Positions 28,818 through 41,019 of a stretch of DNA of 64,000 nucleotides are shown piece after piece. The position numbers and the translations under genes are program-made. The DNA is taken from contig NC_063150.1 in NCBI RefSeq assembly GCF_020921035.1, positions 8,928,001 to 8,992,000 on the forward strand, written 5' to 3'. The stretch comes from Rhodamnia argentea. Lineage: Eukaryota; Streptophyta; Magnoliopsida; Myrtales; Myrtaceae. The stretch's first letter is position 1; each line of letters starts with the position of its first letter. The notes below the pieces were generated by a model that did no database searches, was not told where the DNA came from, and saw only the letters and a list, made by a program, of their open reading frames with translations.

Positions 28818-29590
28818 TAAATTTGCAAAATTTTAAAAGGTTTAGGACTAAATTGGCATAATTGAAAGATTTAGATCTGAATTGACAAGTTGTCAAAAGG
28901 TTTAGGACTGAATTGGCACAATCGAAAAGTTTATGACTAAATTAACACAAGTACAATAGGTTTACGATTTCTTTGGTAATTTTTCCTAAATTGGCGGGGA
29001 AAAAAGGACTTCATTAGTAAATTATTGACATTGCGCATATGGAGCTTCTTAGATCCAATTATTTTTTTTTTCTGACCAAAAAAAAAAAAAAGATCCAATT
29101 ATTTTCCTTTTTCGGACAGTAAGCGGATATATTTTGTGGTGAGATTTTGATGACTCCGATGTGAGGCAAAACCCTTCGAAATACTTCTTTGAGTTTAAGA
29201 TATGGAAGGAGGAAGATGGTCACAGGAATAACTTTGTTAAACATCACTAGGTGTAATAACACTTGTTTACTCAACACCTATGCCGACCCATGCGGTGGAC
29301 GGCAAAGTGGCCGGGCCATATTCAACAGCCAATAACATTCTTTCATGTCGTTTGGTAAATGAATTATTTAAATCGAATTCAGTAAACATCTGCAGCCGTC
29401 GTGGCTTAAGTATGAATCAAGCATGAATTTGTTCTACATGTCCCTTTCATGGGACGAAAGGCACATATAAATCTCGGTCGGCCATGATTCGGTTCCTACC
29501 TCTATGGATTAGTGAGAAATAGTTTGATCTGCAGCTACTGCAGTTGAACTCCCTGTTCCTGATTTGATCTTTTACTCTATGTTTATTCTG

Positions 29591-29987
29591 GGTAAAAGGA
29601 CATCTCAACCGATAATATTTGTGTACGACGCTCACTTTAGTGCCAATATATTTTTTTGAATCATTTAAGTGTCAATTTTTTTGAAAAACGATTATTTAAG
29701 TGCTAAATCTGTAAGGTCGCTAGAATTTTTCGCCGTTGGCACTATAATGATCTTTTTTTTATTCAATTTGGCACTAAAGTGATCATTTTGAGGATTACTC
29801 AAGTGCTAATTTTTTTGAAAAATAATTATTTAAGTGCCAACTTTAGTAAGGTCGCCGGAATTTCTCCTCGTTGGTACTATAGTGATCGTTTTTTTTTTTC
29901 GATTTGGCACTTAAGTGATAAAAAAAATATATTGGCACCAAAGTGAGCGTTATACACAAATATTGGCACTTGAAGTGTATTTATGCC
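29591..29987. mobile_element. Foldback element, 'cactttagtgcc' family, 397 bp
   Basis: Inverted arms: left has atatttgtgtacgacgctcac then tttagtgcc; the right arm, reverse complemented, has atatttgtgtataacgctcac then tttggtgcc. Flanks tttattctg and ttcactctg match at 7 of 9. It is related to the element nested in the ABCG intron (24218-25231). Confidence 0.6.
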
Positions 29988-30509
29988 TTCACTCTGAACT
30001 CATTCAGGTTAGGTCTCACCTTACAAGCTATGATTCCATTCCAATCAACTACCTTAGGGGCACATTACAATGTGGCCATGAAGGCCGTTACGATGGGCGG
30101 TGATGTTTTCTTCCCGTTAACTATGGAGATGAGTCAGGAACAACGATTGACAGCGGCACACCACTAGACTAATCTTCCTGGGACGTATATGACCGGCTTA
30201 TGAAAAAGGGTACATCTTGATTCTCCTACATTTCCGTCCCTTAAAATTTTTGCCCTACTAGTTTTCTATCTTTGTTCGATAACTTTCATCAGATTTATCG
30301 CCTGGAGTAGAACTACATACTGATGAGGATCAGTTTAGTTGGAAATAGAACACCACAAATGCTAAAACTTACGTATGTCACTCGCTTAAAAGTGATAATT
30401 TCTTTTTTGGATCACTTGACTGCCATAGCTTATGTACGGGGCTTGCTTGAGGCTGTAAATTTTTCTTCAATAGCTTGAGTGCCATATAACTTTGCAATTG
30501 ATTGGGAGG

Positions 30510-31440
30510 ATAACCGCAAAAGTCCTAAACTCATTCCAATTGTTCTAATTCAGTCCTAAGGTTTTTTTTTTTTTTTTGCATTTGAATCTTAAACCTTTTG
30601 CATTTGTTCCTATTCAGTTTATCCGATTAATTTTGGCTGGAAATTGCTGATATGAATGTCGGCTGTCTTACATGGCACGGTTGGCACCGATGTGAATAAT
30701 TTTAGATAGTATTTATTTTTTTGAAATTATTTATTTATTTTTACTTGTTTTCTTTTCTTTCTCATTTTTTTTTCTTCCCTTCCTTTTCCTCCTGCTGGTC
30801 ATTGGACATTGGCGACCGGCCGGAGGTGAGGGTTGGGAAGTTTGATCTTGCCGGCCTCTGGCGAAGCTTGCCCCGCCGGCCACTAGTGAAGGTGAACCTC
30901 GCCCGCCTCTGGTGAGGCTCGACCTCACCGTTATTGGGTGAGGTCGATCTCGCCAGCCCATGGCAAGGGTTGACCTCATCGTAACTAGGTGAGGTCGGCC
31001 TCACTAAGCCATGGCAAGATCTTGCGAGGTTGAGCCTTGCCCGGTGACGGTCAAGTTGAGCTTATCCAGGGGCGGACGAACATCGTTAGCGGCTAACGAG
31101 GTCGACATTGCTGGCCCTCACCTATGGTCGATCATCGAGGTCCGGCGACCGGCTGCGGGAAGAAGGAAGGGAAGACAAGAAAAAAGAAAGAGAAATGAAA
31201 AAAAAAAGAAATTAAAAAAATATTAAAGTATTATTAGAAATTGTCCATGTCAATGTCGGTTGCGTCACATAGGATGATTGACGTCCATGTCGGTGATTTC
31301 CAACAAAAAATTGCCGGATGGACTGAATTGGCACAAATACAAAATGATTAAGACTCAATTGACAAAAATAAATGCTTATGATTGAACTAACACAATTGCA
31401 ATAGATTTAGGATTATTTTGATAATTTTTCTCCAAATAAT
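30510..31440. repeat. Foldback element of the 'tttaggactaa' family with GC-rich core
   Basis: The left arm has aaaagtcctaaactcatt and ttcagtcctaa. The right arm has the complement (tagatttaggattattttgat). Between them lie T-rich tracts and a GC-rich core (about 30790-31150) of gaggtcgacctcgcc-like imperfect repeats. No clear target duplication. Confidence 0.6.
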
Positions 31441-31718
31441 CACTTCAGTGAAACTTTTAATAACATTCATCACAATTGCTATGTCACATATGATTTCCAA
31501 CACTTTGGTGAAGGCCTTTAAAATTTTTCAGGATATAAATAATTGATTAAAAGTTATGACACTTAAGTGAATTTTTTTTTAGAAATTATGACACTTAAGA
31601 AATTTCTTTTAAATAAAAAGGAAACCAAAGAGCTTGAGTTGAAAAGTGCCATAAAAAGGGAGGGACTTTTTTGCCTTCCCCTCCCCAACCCCAAACCCCC
31701 CAAAAAAAACCCAAAAAA

Positions 31719-31736
31719 CACACGCGCGCGCGCGCG
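31719..31736. repeat. Short (CG)n tract
   Basis: Alternating purine-pyrimidine run of CA then CG, flanked by an A/C-rich stretch. A candidate for Z-DNA only on composition. Confidence 0.7.
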
Positions 31737-31799
31737 AGCGATGAAATCACTCTTCATTTTTCTGCGTTTACGTGTAGGGCTTAGCCTAAATTAGTTATA

Positions 31800-32452
31800 G
31801 GAAAAATTTCAAATAAAGATTTGAAGTGCTCTCGTTTTCTTAAATAATGGCTTAAAGTGGATCATGTTTCAAATAAGGGTTTAAAGTGCTCAAGTTATTT
31901 CAAAGAAAGGCCTGGGTGAAGAGCATTTTCATCCTTTTCTTTTTTAAGTTTTTTTCCTTTTCTAATTTTCTTTTTTCTTTTTGCATTTACTTTTTAAAAT
32001 TTTTTTTCCTTTTCTAATTTTCTTTTTTTCTTTTTGCTTTTTTTTTTCCCCTTCCCAAGCCATTGCTGGCCTCAGGTTGCCCTTGCCTAAGCGGTGTTGG
32101 GCTACCCTCGCCCGGGCCGGTGTCGGGAGAGGGCGACCCTAGGCAAGGCATTGGGCTACCCTTGCCCTCACCCGACTTTGGCTCGGGCAGGCACGGCCCT
32201 CGCTTGAGGTCGGCGATGGCCTCGAGAGGGGAGGGGAGAAAAAAGAAAAGAAAAAAAATAAAAGGTAGGAAAAAAGAGAAATAAAAAAATTAAATTAAAG
32301 GCAAGAAAAATAGAAAAAAATTCAAAAAAATAAAATAAAGGACAATAAAGCCCTTTCGGCTTCTCCACGCCCTTATTTAGAAAAAAAGACCCACTTCATA
32401 CCCTTATTTGAGAAAATAAGGGCACTTTAGGCCCTTTTTTTGGAATTTTTCC
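31800..32452. mobile_element. Mutator-like MITE with GC-rich core and perfect 9-bp duplication
   Basis: The 9-bp target duplication ttagttata is perfect (31791-31799 and 32453-32461). Inverted ends of about 64 bp start ggaaaaatttcaaa on the left and ggaaaaattccaaa (reverse complement) on the right and stay alignable through ...gcttaaagtg... words. Interior: T-rich tract, GC-rich core (about 32050-32230), then an A-rich tract. No transposase frame. Confidence 0.85.
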
Positions 32453-32814
32453 TTAGTTATATGATAGCCCCTCACAATTACAACATTGTTGTGAGAGAAG
32501 CCGTCCGAGGTGGAGAATGCCCTCAGCCACTGACCTGTATGATAAGTCAACCTATCTAATTATGAGCTATGAAATGGTTATCTCCTAGGCGACCTGATAT
32601 ACGTTTAGGATCTTTCCATGAGCTAATAACTGATTCCAAAATAGATTTGTTAACTCAAGACTCGAGTCGGACTATTTTACATTTGTTTTGATTCACTAAA
32701 CTACAACCATAAACATGCCAACACTTGGAGAGTTTAAGGTTTTACTTTCTATCTTAGTTTTGTTAAACATATTTATAATTTTTTTTATAATTTTTTGATG
32801 TGACGGTAAAAAAT

Positions 32815-33560
32815 GCCTGTCGCTTTTGTGTTGAGGTCACTCTGTCACGAGATCAACGGCTGTTGTCTCTAGCAGTATTACTTAGAGGTTGGTGAATAGA
32901 TGATTTTAAAGAACTTGGTAAATTAATACAGAATTTGAACTATTAAGTTTAGAACTAAGAGTTAACGGATAGAGAAAATTGCACACAAAATTTCTAGTGG
33001 TTTGCTTTAGATCAAGCCTACGTCCACTCTCCACGCCGATAGTCACCTGGCTATATTTCACTAGTCAATCTATCGGAGGTCACAATGACTGATGGCAATC
33101 GAGTTGATAGACCACACTATCTCACACTCAATCACTCTAACAAAGCCTCAAAAGGATTATAATTTATAGCTCGAGAAAGACAAGTGTGTAGTGTCGAAGC
33201 TCTCTTTGAACTTTCGAATTTCAAATTCTGGGCTCTCTTTCTCTTCCGTATCTCAGTCTCCTTTTATACTCTTCCACTTTCAATCTACCTATTGGACAGT
33301 CTTCAGAGTATTATTCTCCTATCAACTAGTTGAACAGAGTTGCCAAAAAAAAATTTAAGTAGCCATTGAAAGATGAGATCGGAATCGGTTGTTGATTTAG
33401 TCGCTCTTACCACTAAATCTAGGTTTTCATAAGTAGAGTTATTCATTTGAAAATAAATCTTTTTTCTCCAATCAATCGGGATGTCTTGCAATAATATTTG
33501 CATCATGAAACAATCTTCAAATTGAAATCTAAGCCGGATCACTAGCCATTATGATAGAAG
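32815..33560. repeat. Possible LTR-retrotransposon remnant
   Basis: The wording gaggttggtgaatagatgatttt, followed by an A-rich stretch, then cctacgtccactctccac, resembles plant LTR sequences I have seen. No LTR pair, primer-binding site or reverse-transcriptase frame was found, so this is tentative. Confidence 0.25.
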
Positions 33561-34399
33561 TAATTTTTGTCTCAATGTGAGTTTGATACTTAGTTGTCCG
33601 CATTTGAATTTGAATATGAGTCTAACTCTAAATCTGAGTGTGATACTCAAAATAGAATATGACTCTAAGTATGAGTGTGATACTCAAAATTGAATTTGAA
33701 GTTATCAAATGCCTTGAGAATAGTTGTGTTCTAGTTCCTTAACATATATAGGACTTGACTTATGAAAATATCCATGCGTCATTTAAGATAACATCCACGA
33801 AATTACTGCTTTAGGCTATAGTTGCATAGAGTCTGAAAGTATAAGCAGCATTGATATCACCTGTATGCATACGAATGCTCAGATGCATTTATCAAATTTA
33901 AAAATATCAAGGATTGTTTATCAGCTTCAAAATCTATTAAGAAGTTTTCTCAACAATGGCCACATCACATCCTTCGTTATGTCCCGTTATATTATACCTT
34001 CTTAAAGTACCAAACATAGCTCGACTAATTTAATTTCATGCGATGAGAATGCGAAAACTACAAAACTTATGGACCCTCCATGCAAGGCCAGGCCACTCAT
34101 AGTTAGAAACTGCCTTGGGGACTGGGTGAATCATGATGGTACCGCAGAAAAGTGCATGTGTTCCTCAGTCCTCACTTACAAGTGAGAAGAACATCCACCT
34201 TTATTGGGTGGCTGCCTGCTTTTGGAACCTCTGGCTCTCCGGAAATGCTTCAGAACTACTTTTTTGTACTTGTTTTGGCCCAACAGCAACTGAAGAGAAC
34301 GAAGCTAGAACTGACTCTGCAGAAAGGCTTGGCCTTCCCAATGCAAATTCCCACACAACCCACATCTGACAAACTCCAAATATTCTCCTCCAGACTTTA

Positions 34400-34423
34400 C
34401 TCTCTCTCTCTCTCTCTCTCTCT
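34400..34423. repeat. (TC)n microsatellite
   Basis: Uninterrupted CT run about 160 bp upstream of a TATA-like box of the polygalacturonase gene. Confidence 0.9.
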
Positions 34424-34582
34424 TGCATGACCAAATTCTATGCGCACGCTCCACTAATCTCAGCCACCAACCAAAGCCAATCCTGTGGTGGAATTGGTCG
34501 GTCCTGTGTCATTATTGTAATCCTCGCACGAGGACCGACCCTTCAGAAAAGTAACCTCCCCACTAACCAGATCATTTCCTAG

Positions 34583-34588
34583 TATAAA
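34583..34588 (+). promoter_or_regulatory. TATA-like box upstream of the polygalacturonase
   Basis: tataaaac lies in a good context (agtataaaacccgg). It is about 460 bp before the ATG, so it implies a leader of more than 400 bp; a nearer AT-rich alternative (tttaaatatc, near 34974) cannot be excluded. Confidence 0.4.
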
Positions 34589-35045
34589 ACCCGGCTTTAA
34601 ACTCCCGGCAGTCTCTCAACCACCATACTCTGAACTCCCGAAAACCAGCCACTGTGCATATGTATGCATGTGTGCGCGTGTGGAAGAACAACCACGCAAC
34701 TTGTCCTAGTGCCCTCATCCCAAAGTGGTCATCACTCTCAGACTCTGTATAGCTCCACACAACTTGGTTTTCTTTCAGGACTTCCCAAAACGTGGGTTCA
34801 TCTTTGTTACGGCCACTTTGTTCAGTGCAGAAAAGCACAAACCCCTGTCATAATCTGAGTCAGGATCCTTGAATTCGAGGAATTATTGAGCGTGAACTCG
34901 AATTTGCGGCTACTGCTAAGCCCTAGTGGGAGAAAAGAGCCTGTTCTAGGATAGTGATAGTTCTGTGGCCACTTTAAATATCTACACATTCCTCCCATCA
35001 CCTTAATCACTCCATCTTTCCCCTGGTTTGCAAAACCTCTTCACC

Positions 35046-37164
35046 ATGACACACTCGCTAGCTTCTCTTGCTGTGTTCACTTTCTTGGCACTCTCCTTGT
35101 TGCTTCCTCCAATTGATGGCAGGACTCACAGACACCACACGGAGAAGAACCATTTGCCTGCCGTGTCTCAGATCTCGGTGCCGCCCTCTCTGGCGCCCGA
35201 GCCCGGCAATGCTGCGAGCCCCAGTTACAATGGCAGAGATGCAGATTCCGACTCCGTGTTCGACGTGCGAAAGTTTGGTGCCAAAGGCGATGAAGTGACC
35301 GACGATACGGATGCATTCAAGATGGCCTGGGACGCGGCCTGCGGTGCTGAGTCGGCCACCCTGCTCGTCCCTCGCGGCCATTCCTTCATGATACAGTCCA
35401 CCATTTTCACAGGGCCTTGCAAAGCCAACTTTGTTTTCCAGGTAATTGTTGATGATGTCCTCTATGAAGAAACGGATGTTGCCCTTGGCAGCAAGTACTC
35501 AATTTATCTAACACTGGCCGCGTATTTGAATTCACGCTTCGCAGATTGACGGAACTATAATGCCACCGGACGGGCCCGACTCGTGGCCGCAGGGCATAAG
35601 CAAGAGGCAGTGGCTGGTCTTTTACAGGATCAATGGAATGTCAATGCAAGGAGGTGGGCTAATAGATGGGAGAGGAGAGAAATGGTGGAATCTTCCTTGT
35701 AAGCCACACAAAGTAAGCTAAACCAGAAAACATATTGACAACACAAAGGCAGTGCCTTTAGAAGCTAGCAGAAATCTCTATTTCTCTTGTACTTATACAT
35801 TAATTTTCTAGTACATACACTCATATTATTTGCATAATGGAACAGGGAATAAATGGAACAACCATGCCTGGTCCTTGTGACAGCCCAGTTGTAAGTCAGA
35901 AGCACTGCAAGTTTTCCGGACAAGATTCGTTTACCTTGTCGAGGAAAAATTTATTAAGTTATGATTGACCTTTCTGTAATGCAGGCCATCAGGTTCTTCA
36001 TGAGCTCCAACTTGACAGTTCAGGGACTTAAAATCAAGAACAGCCCTCAATTCCATTTCCGGTTCGACGGCTGTCGGGACGTCCTCATCGAATCGCTCTC
36101 CATCAAGGCGCCTTATCAGAGTCCAAACACAGACGGAATTCACGTAGAGAACACTAATAACGTGGGAATATACAATTCGATGATCTCTAATGGTAACATG
36201 CTCAATCAGAAGTTTCGGAACGAATGGGCTTATCCTGTCACATTATCACAACATTGGATTAAATACAAGCTGTTTCATTAATCGACTGGCATTTGTAGGT
36301 GACGATTGCGTATCCATCGGAACGGGTTGCTATGACGTCGATATAAGAAACATAACTTGCGGTCCTAGTCATGGAATAAGGTACAGCAAGTGATGATATG
36401 ATAAAACCTGCATCTGAATAGTGCTTCAAGCTTTATGAAAAAGCAAGAATTAACACTTAAAAGGTGCGAATAATAGGCGACAAAAGGTACAGATTAGTGG
36501 TGATTTAAAATTTTGAACCGCCTTTTTCCTTTACAGCATAGTTGTCTCCCTCCATCTAACTCCTAGCCACTATTGTTGAACATCAGTTCATATAACTTAC
36601 GACTTGGGGGCTTCAATGTATGTACTTTGCTCCAATTATCAGTTTCCTTTTCACTCGTGCAGCATCGGCAGTCTCGGCGTTCGCAACTCCCATGCCTGCG
36701 TCTCGAAAATCACCGTGACAGATTCCGTGATCAGGCATTCGGACAACGGGGTTCGAATCAAGACATGGCAGGGCGGTTCGGGCTCCGTCTCTCACGTGAC
36801 CTTCAACAACATCCACATGGACACGGTTCGGAACCCGATCATCATCGACCAATACTACTGCCTCGCCAAGAAATGCGCCAACCAAACCTCGGCGGTCTAT
36901 GTTGCCGACATCTCCTACTCCAACATCAAGGGCACGTACGATGTCCGAAGCCCGCCGATGCATTTTGGGTGCAGCGACGTGATCCCGTGCACCAACTTGA
37001 CGCTCTCGGACATCGAGCTGCTTCCGGCGCGAGGGGAATATGTCCTGAACCCGTTTTGCTGGAACGCTTATGGGACTATGGAGACACTCACAATCCCACC
37101 AGCTATGTGCTTGGTAGAGGGAATGCCAGAGAAGATAATACAGACTGATGTTGATCATTGTTGA
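35046..37164 (+). CDS. Polygalacturonase, glycoside hydrolase family 28
   Basis: Exons 35046-35441, 35545-35712, 35846-35890, 35985-36192, 36299-36380 and 36663-37164 give 466 residues. Hydrolyses alpha-1,4 bonds of homogalacturonan in the cell wall. The N-terminus has a hydrophobic signal peptide (about residues 1-25) ending near IDGRTHRHH, then a Ser/Pro-rich spacer, then the right-handed beta-helix. All four GH28 motifs are present: NTD (251-253, in SPNTDGIH), GDD (273-275), GPSHG (294-298, with the catalytic-site His297) and RIK (331-333). Cysteines near the end (CSDVIPC and the C-terminal half) fit the family. It resembles the Arabidopsis At1g48100 group, with a final IIQTDVDHC tail. The start was set at the ATG in ttcaccatgac; six upstream in-frame codons lack an ATG. 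Likely active and secreted. Confidence 0.94.
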
Positions 37165-39098
37165 TCCATGTGGGGTTAATATATATGTTATTGTTTAGAC
37201 TAATGGAACATCAATTAAGAAAGATTAATAGGTTATAGTGGTCTTTTGCTCTTAATTAGATTCGCAAATCGTATAGCACGTCCAAAGTTTTTCGACTCAA
37301 GTATAAATCGCATGCTTATTGTTTAGGTCAATTGTCGAAGGCATGCATTGAACGGTGCAACATGGGAGGAATTCTATGTTTTCACATGCGTCCTAGAACG
37401 AGGTCTAGGGTCAGATATCCATAGGAAAATGACATTGTGACATTAGCATGCAACTATCCCATGCTGAAAGAGAATTTCCCATGATCCTGTGGGCAACATT
37501 CAGCCTATACCAAATGGCTATAGTAGTTGGGCCCTAACCAAAATTAGAGAAAACCTAATTTACTAACCTGACCGATTGACATAGATTTCCATGACTAAAT
37601 AAATCAGTAAACCGTCACACGGTGCGATCATATGTTTCGACAATAGATCGACTGTAAGTCGATATTTTATGAACGAGTGCCTAAAGTGATGTAATTACAT
37701 GAAATTCCAGTGTTTGCAGCCGAATAATTTCGTGTGTTGCATATAACTTGTCGTCCGATGTATCCAAACCGATGAGTACAACAGCGATGCGACATGTTCG
37801 ACTTATGTCTTTCTAATCAATCTTAACCTAAGTACTTGTCAGGTAATCATATTTTGTACTTAAGTAGAGAGATGCTCAAACATGCAAGCAAAAGAGGATG
37901 GAGACGTGGATAGACCACTACAGAAGAAATTGCGGAAGGAGATTAATAACATGCATGCGGGATTGGCTCTATATGTTGAATGGGGAGGTGGGGGAATAAT
38001 TTGACTTTTTTTTTTGGTTGGGGAGGGGGGGGCGGGTTGCAAAGGGCAAAAGATAATTGCATACGTTGCCAAAAACAAAATGAAGAATGGACCAATGTGG
38101 GCTCTTATTTGGAAAAATTCTTGAGCTGGGGACCATAAAATAAAGAGCCACCTCTAGGAATCGAAAAGAACATTAAATTGAATTTGTTCCTAATAGCAGT
38201 TGGTCCTAGAGCCATGTCAGATGACGCCACAACCCTAATTTTAGCTGCTGGGGACTAGTGAATGGCCAACTGGGGACAGAAAAATCATTACGAACAATTG
38301 AAGAGAAAAAGGTAAAAGGGAGAGCTTTTGGGCTCTTTGCCGTTCGAGAGGGTGACAAACCTCAGAATGTGAAGTCCACTTGTGTTGGTCTCTAGTTGTT
38401 ACACCGGAAATTGAAGTGACCCGAACTCCCCCAGGGAGTTAATTCAGTATGTGAGTTTACTCAAATTGTTCGTTATGCCTAGCAAGCCGCTATCCGTTTC
38501 GGTTTTGGAAAAAGGATCCGGCAGCACCCGCTCCTCGCCGGAAGTATTCCCCCCCCCTCTACGAGGTCGAGTTTGACGAGCCCGGATTCTCCGAAGAGGC
38601 CATCGACGTGTCCATGTGTTGTGTCTCGGAAGTAACACGAGGGTCCCGACACAATAATCACTACATTGCATCTCGACAGCGACGACAGGGCAGCCGATGC
38701 AGCTATCATTTGCTCGGTTTCTGTGCTGACTTAGAGCGAGCGAGTTTTCACTTATCATTGGCGCTGTGACGACCCATAATAGGAGTGGGAATAATCTGAA
38801 AAGCGTGAGAAAAGTTATGGTCTACCTAGCTAGAGAAGATGTAAATATGGAGGTGAAATGAGAGGAGGTTAAAAGGGGGGGAGAGAGATCAAAACATGAC
38901 CAAAATAGACATTCCACTCCAGTTAAGTCCACTCAGAAGATTTGGGGCATGGACGAAGTCCCAAGTGCTCAAGGACGGCTTGCGCTTTTGTGGGGGTCTA
39001 CTCAGAACTTGAGGCTCAGACTATCCCTCTCCCCCTCTCTCTCTCAAGTCTACACACGAAAAGCAAAAGAAAGCCAAAGGTATGCATACGCATTCTGC

Positions 39099-39502
39099 GA
39101 GATAATTGTCTAAAAAGTCCTAAATCCTTTTGTCAATTTCCCAATTTAGTCTAAACCTTTTGAAGATTTGTCAGTTTAGTCATAAATTTTTGAATTGTGT
39201 CGACTTAGTTTTAAACCTATTATTTGGATAATTGATTGAAAGTACTATATTGACCAATTGTCAAAAGGTCTAGAAATATATTAGTAAATCATGAAAAGGT
39301 TTATAACTAAGTTAGCACTATATTGACCAATTGGCAAAAGGTCTAGGAATAAATTAGTAAATCGTTAAAAGGTTTAAGACTAAATTGGTACAATTAAAAT
39401 GTTTAAGACTAAATTTGTCTAATTGAAAAATTTAGGACTAAATTGGTCCAATTGAAAAATTTAAGACCGAATAAATTGAGGACTTTTTGGATAATTTTTC
39501 CC
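39099..39502. mobile_element. Mutator-like foldback element, 'tttaggactaa' family, 404 bp
   Basis: Flanks gcattctgc (39090-39098) and gcattcttc (39503-39511) match at 8 of 9. The ends read gataattgtctaaaaagtcct and, reverse complemented, gggaaaaattatccaaaaag. The arms are inverted repeats of aatttagtc-type words. This is the shortest clean copy of the family in the window and lacks a GC-rich core. Confidence 0.7.
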
Positions 39503-40810
39503 GCATTCTTCTATAGCGATGACTTGAGACCAAGAAAAGGGCCGGTCGATGCACGAGAGAGACCTTAGTTTATGTCAAAACTAACAGCTCCACTCACAGC
39601 CACAGCCAGAAGACAGCTTTTCCTTATTTTAATCTCAAACTGGGATTATACTCAGACGTGTTCAAGGTATTGCATCTCATCTTGGTACTAAGTTTAATAA
39701 AAGAGACCAAGATCGAGGAGATGGAGGCGGACAGAGGCGTCAGCTTCACCATAGTTAGTGCCAAAGATCTCTAAAAGCGATCGACTTTGTCAGAATATTC
39801 TCCACATCAGATATCAAACTCGATGATGATCCCCATTTTTATAATTCCATTTCATAAAAGTAAGAATACTCTACAAGTGAGAATTCGTGTTCCTGTCTTG
39901 CTTATTCTAACAATTTATTGTTTATTTCGTGTTAAGGCAAGTCGAGCTGACGAATTTTGGAAGGTCTACGACCGGACCGAACGCCGCGGAAAAGTAACCT
40001 GAGTCGGGTTCGGGACGGTTCCGACCTTGCTTGGCGACTTCTTGAGGTTCAGCCGACCCAGCTAGAAGCGATGATTGCCTTACTCGATGTATGAGTAATG
40101 TTGAAGATGTAGAAGTACCAACCTCCTGGAAAAGGGGCTTTGCTTAAATGCTGCAATGTTTTCGACTGGAAGGGGGGCGACGGCATCGAAGCAAACCAAT
40201 CAATCCCTAGCAGACTTATCCGGTTACTATAACCTGCTTCCATTGGGAATGCAGCAAACCCCACGGTCGTCTTCTCGCTATCATTCCCGTCACAAGATCA
40301 ATCCACTTCTCCATCACAGATTAACAAAAGCCCCGCAAACTTGTCCTCAATCCTTTGTACCACGCCAGAAACTTGACATATGAAACTGAGACTTTTACCA
40401 CCTTCAGATGATAGTAAGAATGATACATAACCATTCCCAGTTAAACTACACCAGAACAAACCGGTACGAGACCAAGCAGAGTTCCATCATAGATCTCTTA
40501 GCTATCAAAAAGAAGGGGAGCAAATATAGAACACGGTAATTAGGTGCACTGGCTCTTTCCAGTCACTTCCACGCCTCAAATGCAATAATACATCATAGTT
40601 TGAGCAAGACTGATGATAGCATGCATGCCGGAACACGTCGGTATTCCAAAAGTGTAGACAACATATTCTACTATGACAATAGTATCGACCTACGAGCAAA
40701 TATGTTCAGATGCAAGCAAATCAGGCCTTTATTGACATCCCCACACAAAGATCACTTACATTTGGAAGTGATCGAAACCCTTCCGACAAACATCAAGGCA
40801 AACAAACACC

Positions 40811-40940
40811 GTCCCACAATAACTTTTTTTTTTTTTGGTTTTTCTGTTCTGCGTGAACAAACAAGCGAGAATGGCGTCCCACAATAACTTTTTTTTTTTT
40901 TTTTTCGGTTTTTCCATTCTGCATGAACCGACTGTGCATA
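40811..40940. repeat. 65-bp tandem duplication with poly-T
   Basis: Two copies beginning gtcccacaataac at 40811 and 40876. Each is followed by a T run, then ggttttt...ttctgc.tgaac. The T-run lengths differ between copies. Confidence 0.75.
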
Positions 40941-41019
40941 AACATTCCTTCTTTACACCCATCCACCTTCACACTGATGGCAAACCAAAATAAAATGGGT
41001 GGATGTTCTAAAGCAACTG

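Larger units (their letters stand above)
27423..28986. mobile_element. Mutator-like foldback element carrying a nested MITE
   Basis: Flanks taaattggt (27414-27422) and taaattggc (28987-28995) match at 8 of 9. The ends read gggaaaattgtcc and (reverse complement) ggaaaaattacc. The arms are rich in tttaggactaaattgg on one side and its complement on the other. The element at 27711-28817 is inserted inside; without it this copy would be about 454 bp. Confidence 0.7.
28987..34570. other. Transposon-rich intergenic block
   Basis: No protein-coding gene is supported. It contains a foldback element at 29591-29987, another of the tttaggactaa family at about 30510-31440, a Mutator-like element at 31800-32452, a possible LTR-type remnant at about 32815-33560, and at about 33600-33700 a short tandem array of gagtgtgatactcaaaat units. 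The last part, from about 34000, is flank and promoter of the polygalacturonase. Confidence 0.5.
37165..41019. other. Intergenic, with a foldback element and 3' flank of the peptidase gene
   Basis: No gene supported. A foldback element occupies 39099-39502. A 65-bp tandem duplication (shared gtcccacaataac, poly-T, ggttttt, ttctgc) lies at about 40811-40920, probably 3' of or in the 3' UTR of the pyroglutamyl-peptidase gene. The remainder is unremarkable AT-rich spacer. Confidence 0.45.

Noticed and set aside
35028-35045. Earlier start for the polygalacturonase
   Set aside because: The upstream in-frame codons contain no ATG; the ATG at 35046 has a good context and starts a proper signal peptide.
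36613-37158. Minus-strand gene of 181 codons
   Set aside because: It is the mirror of the last polygalacturonase exon.
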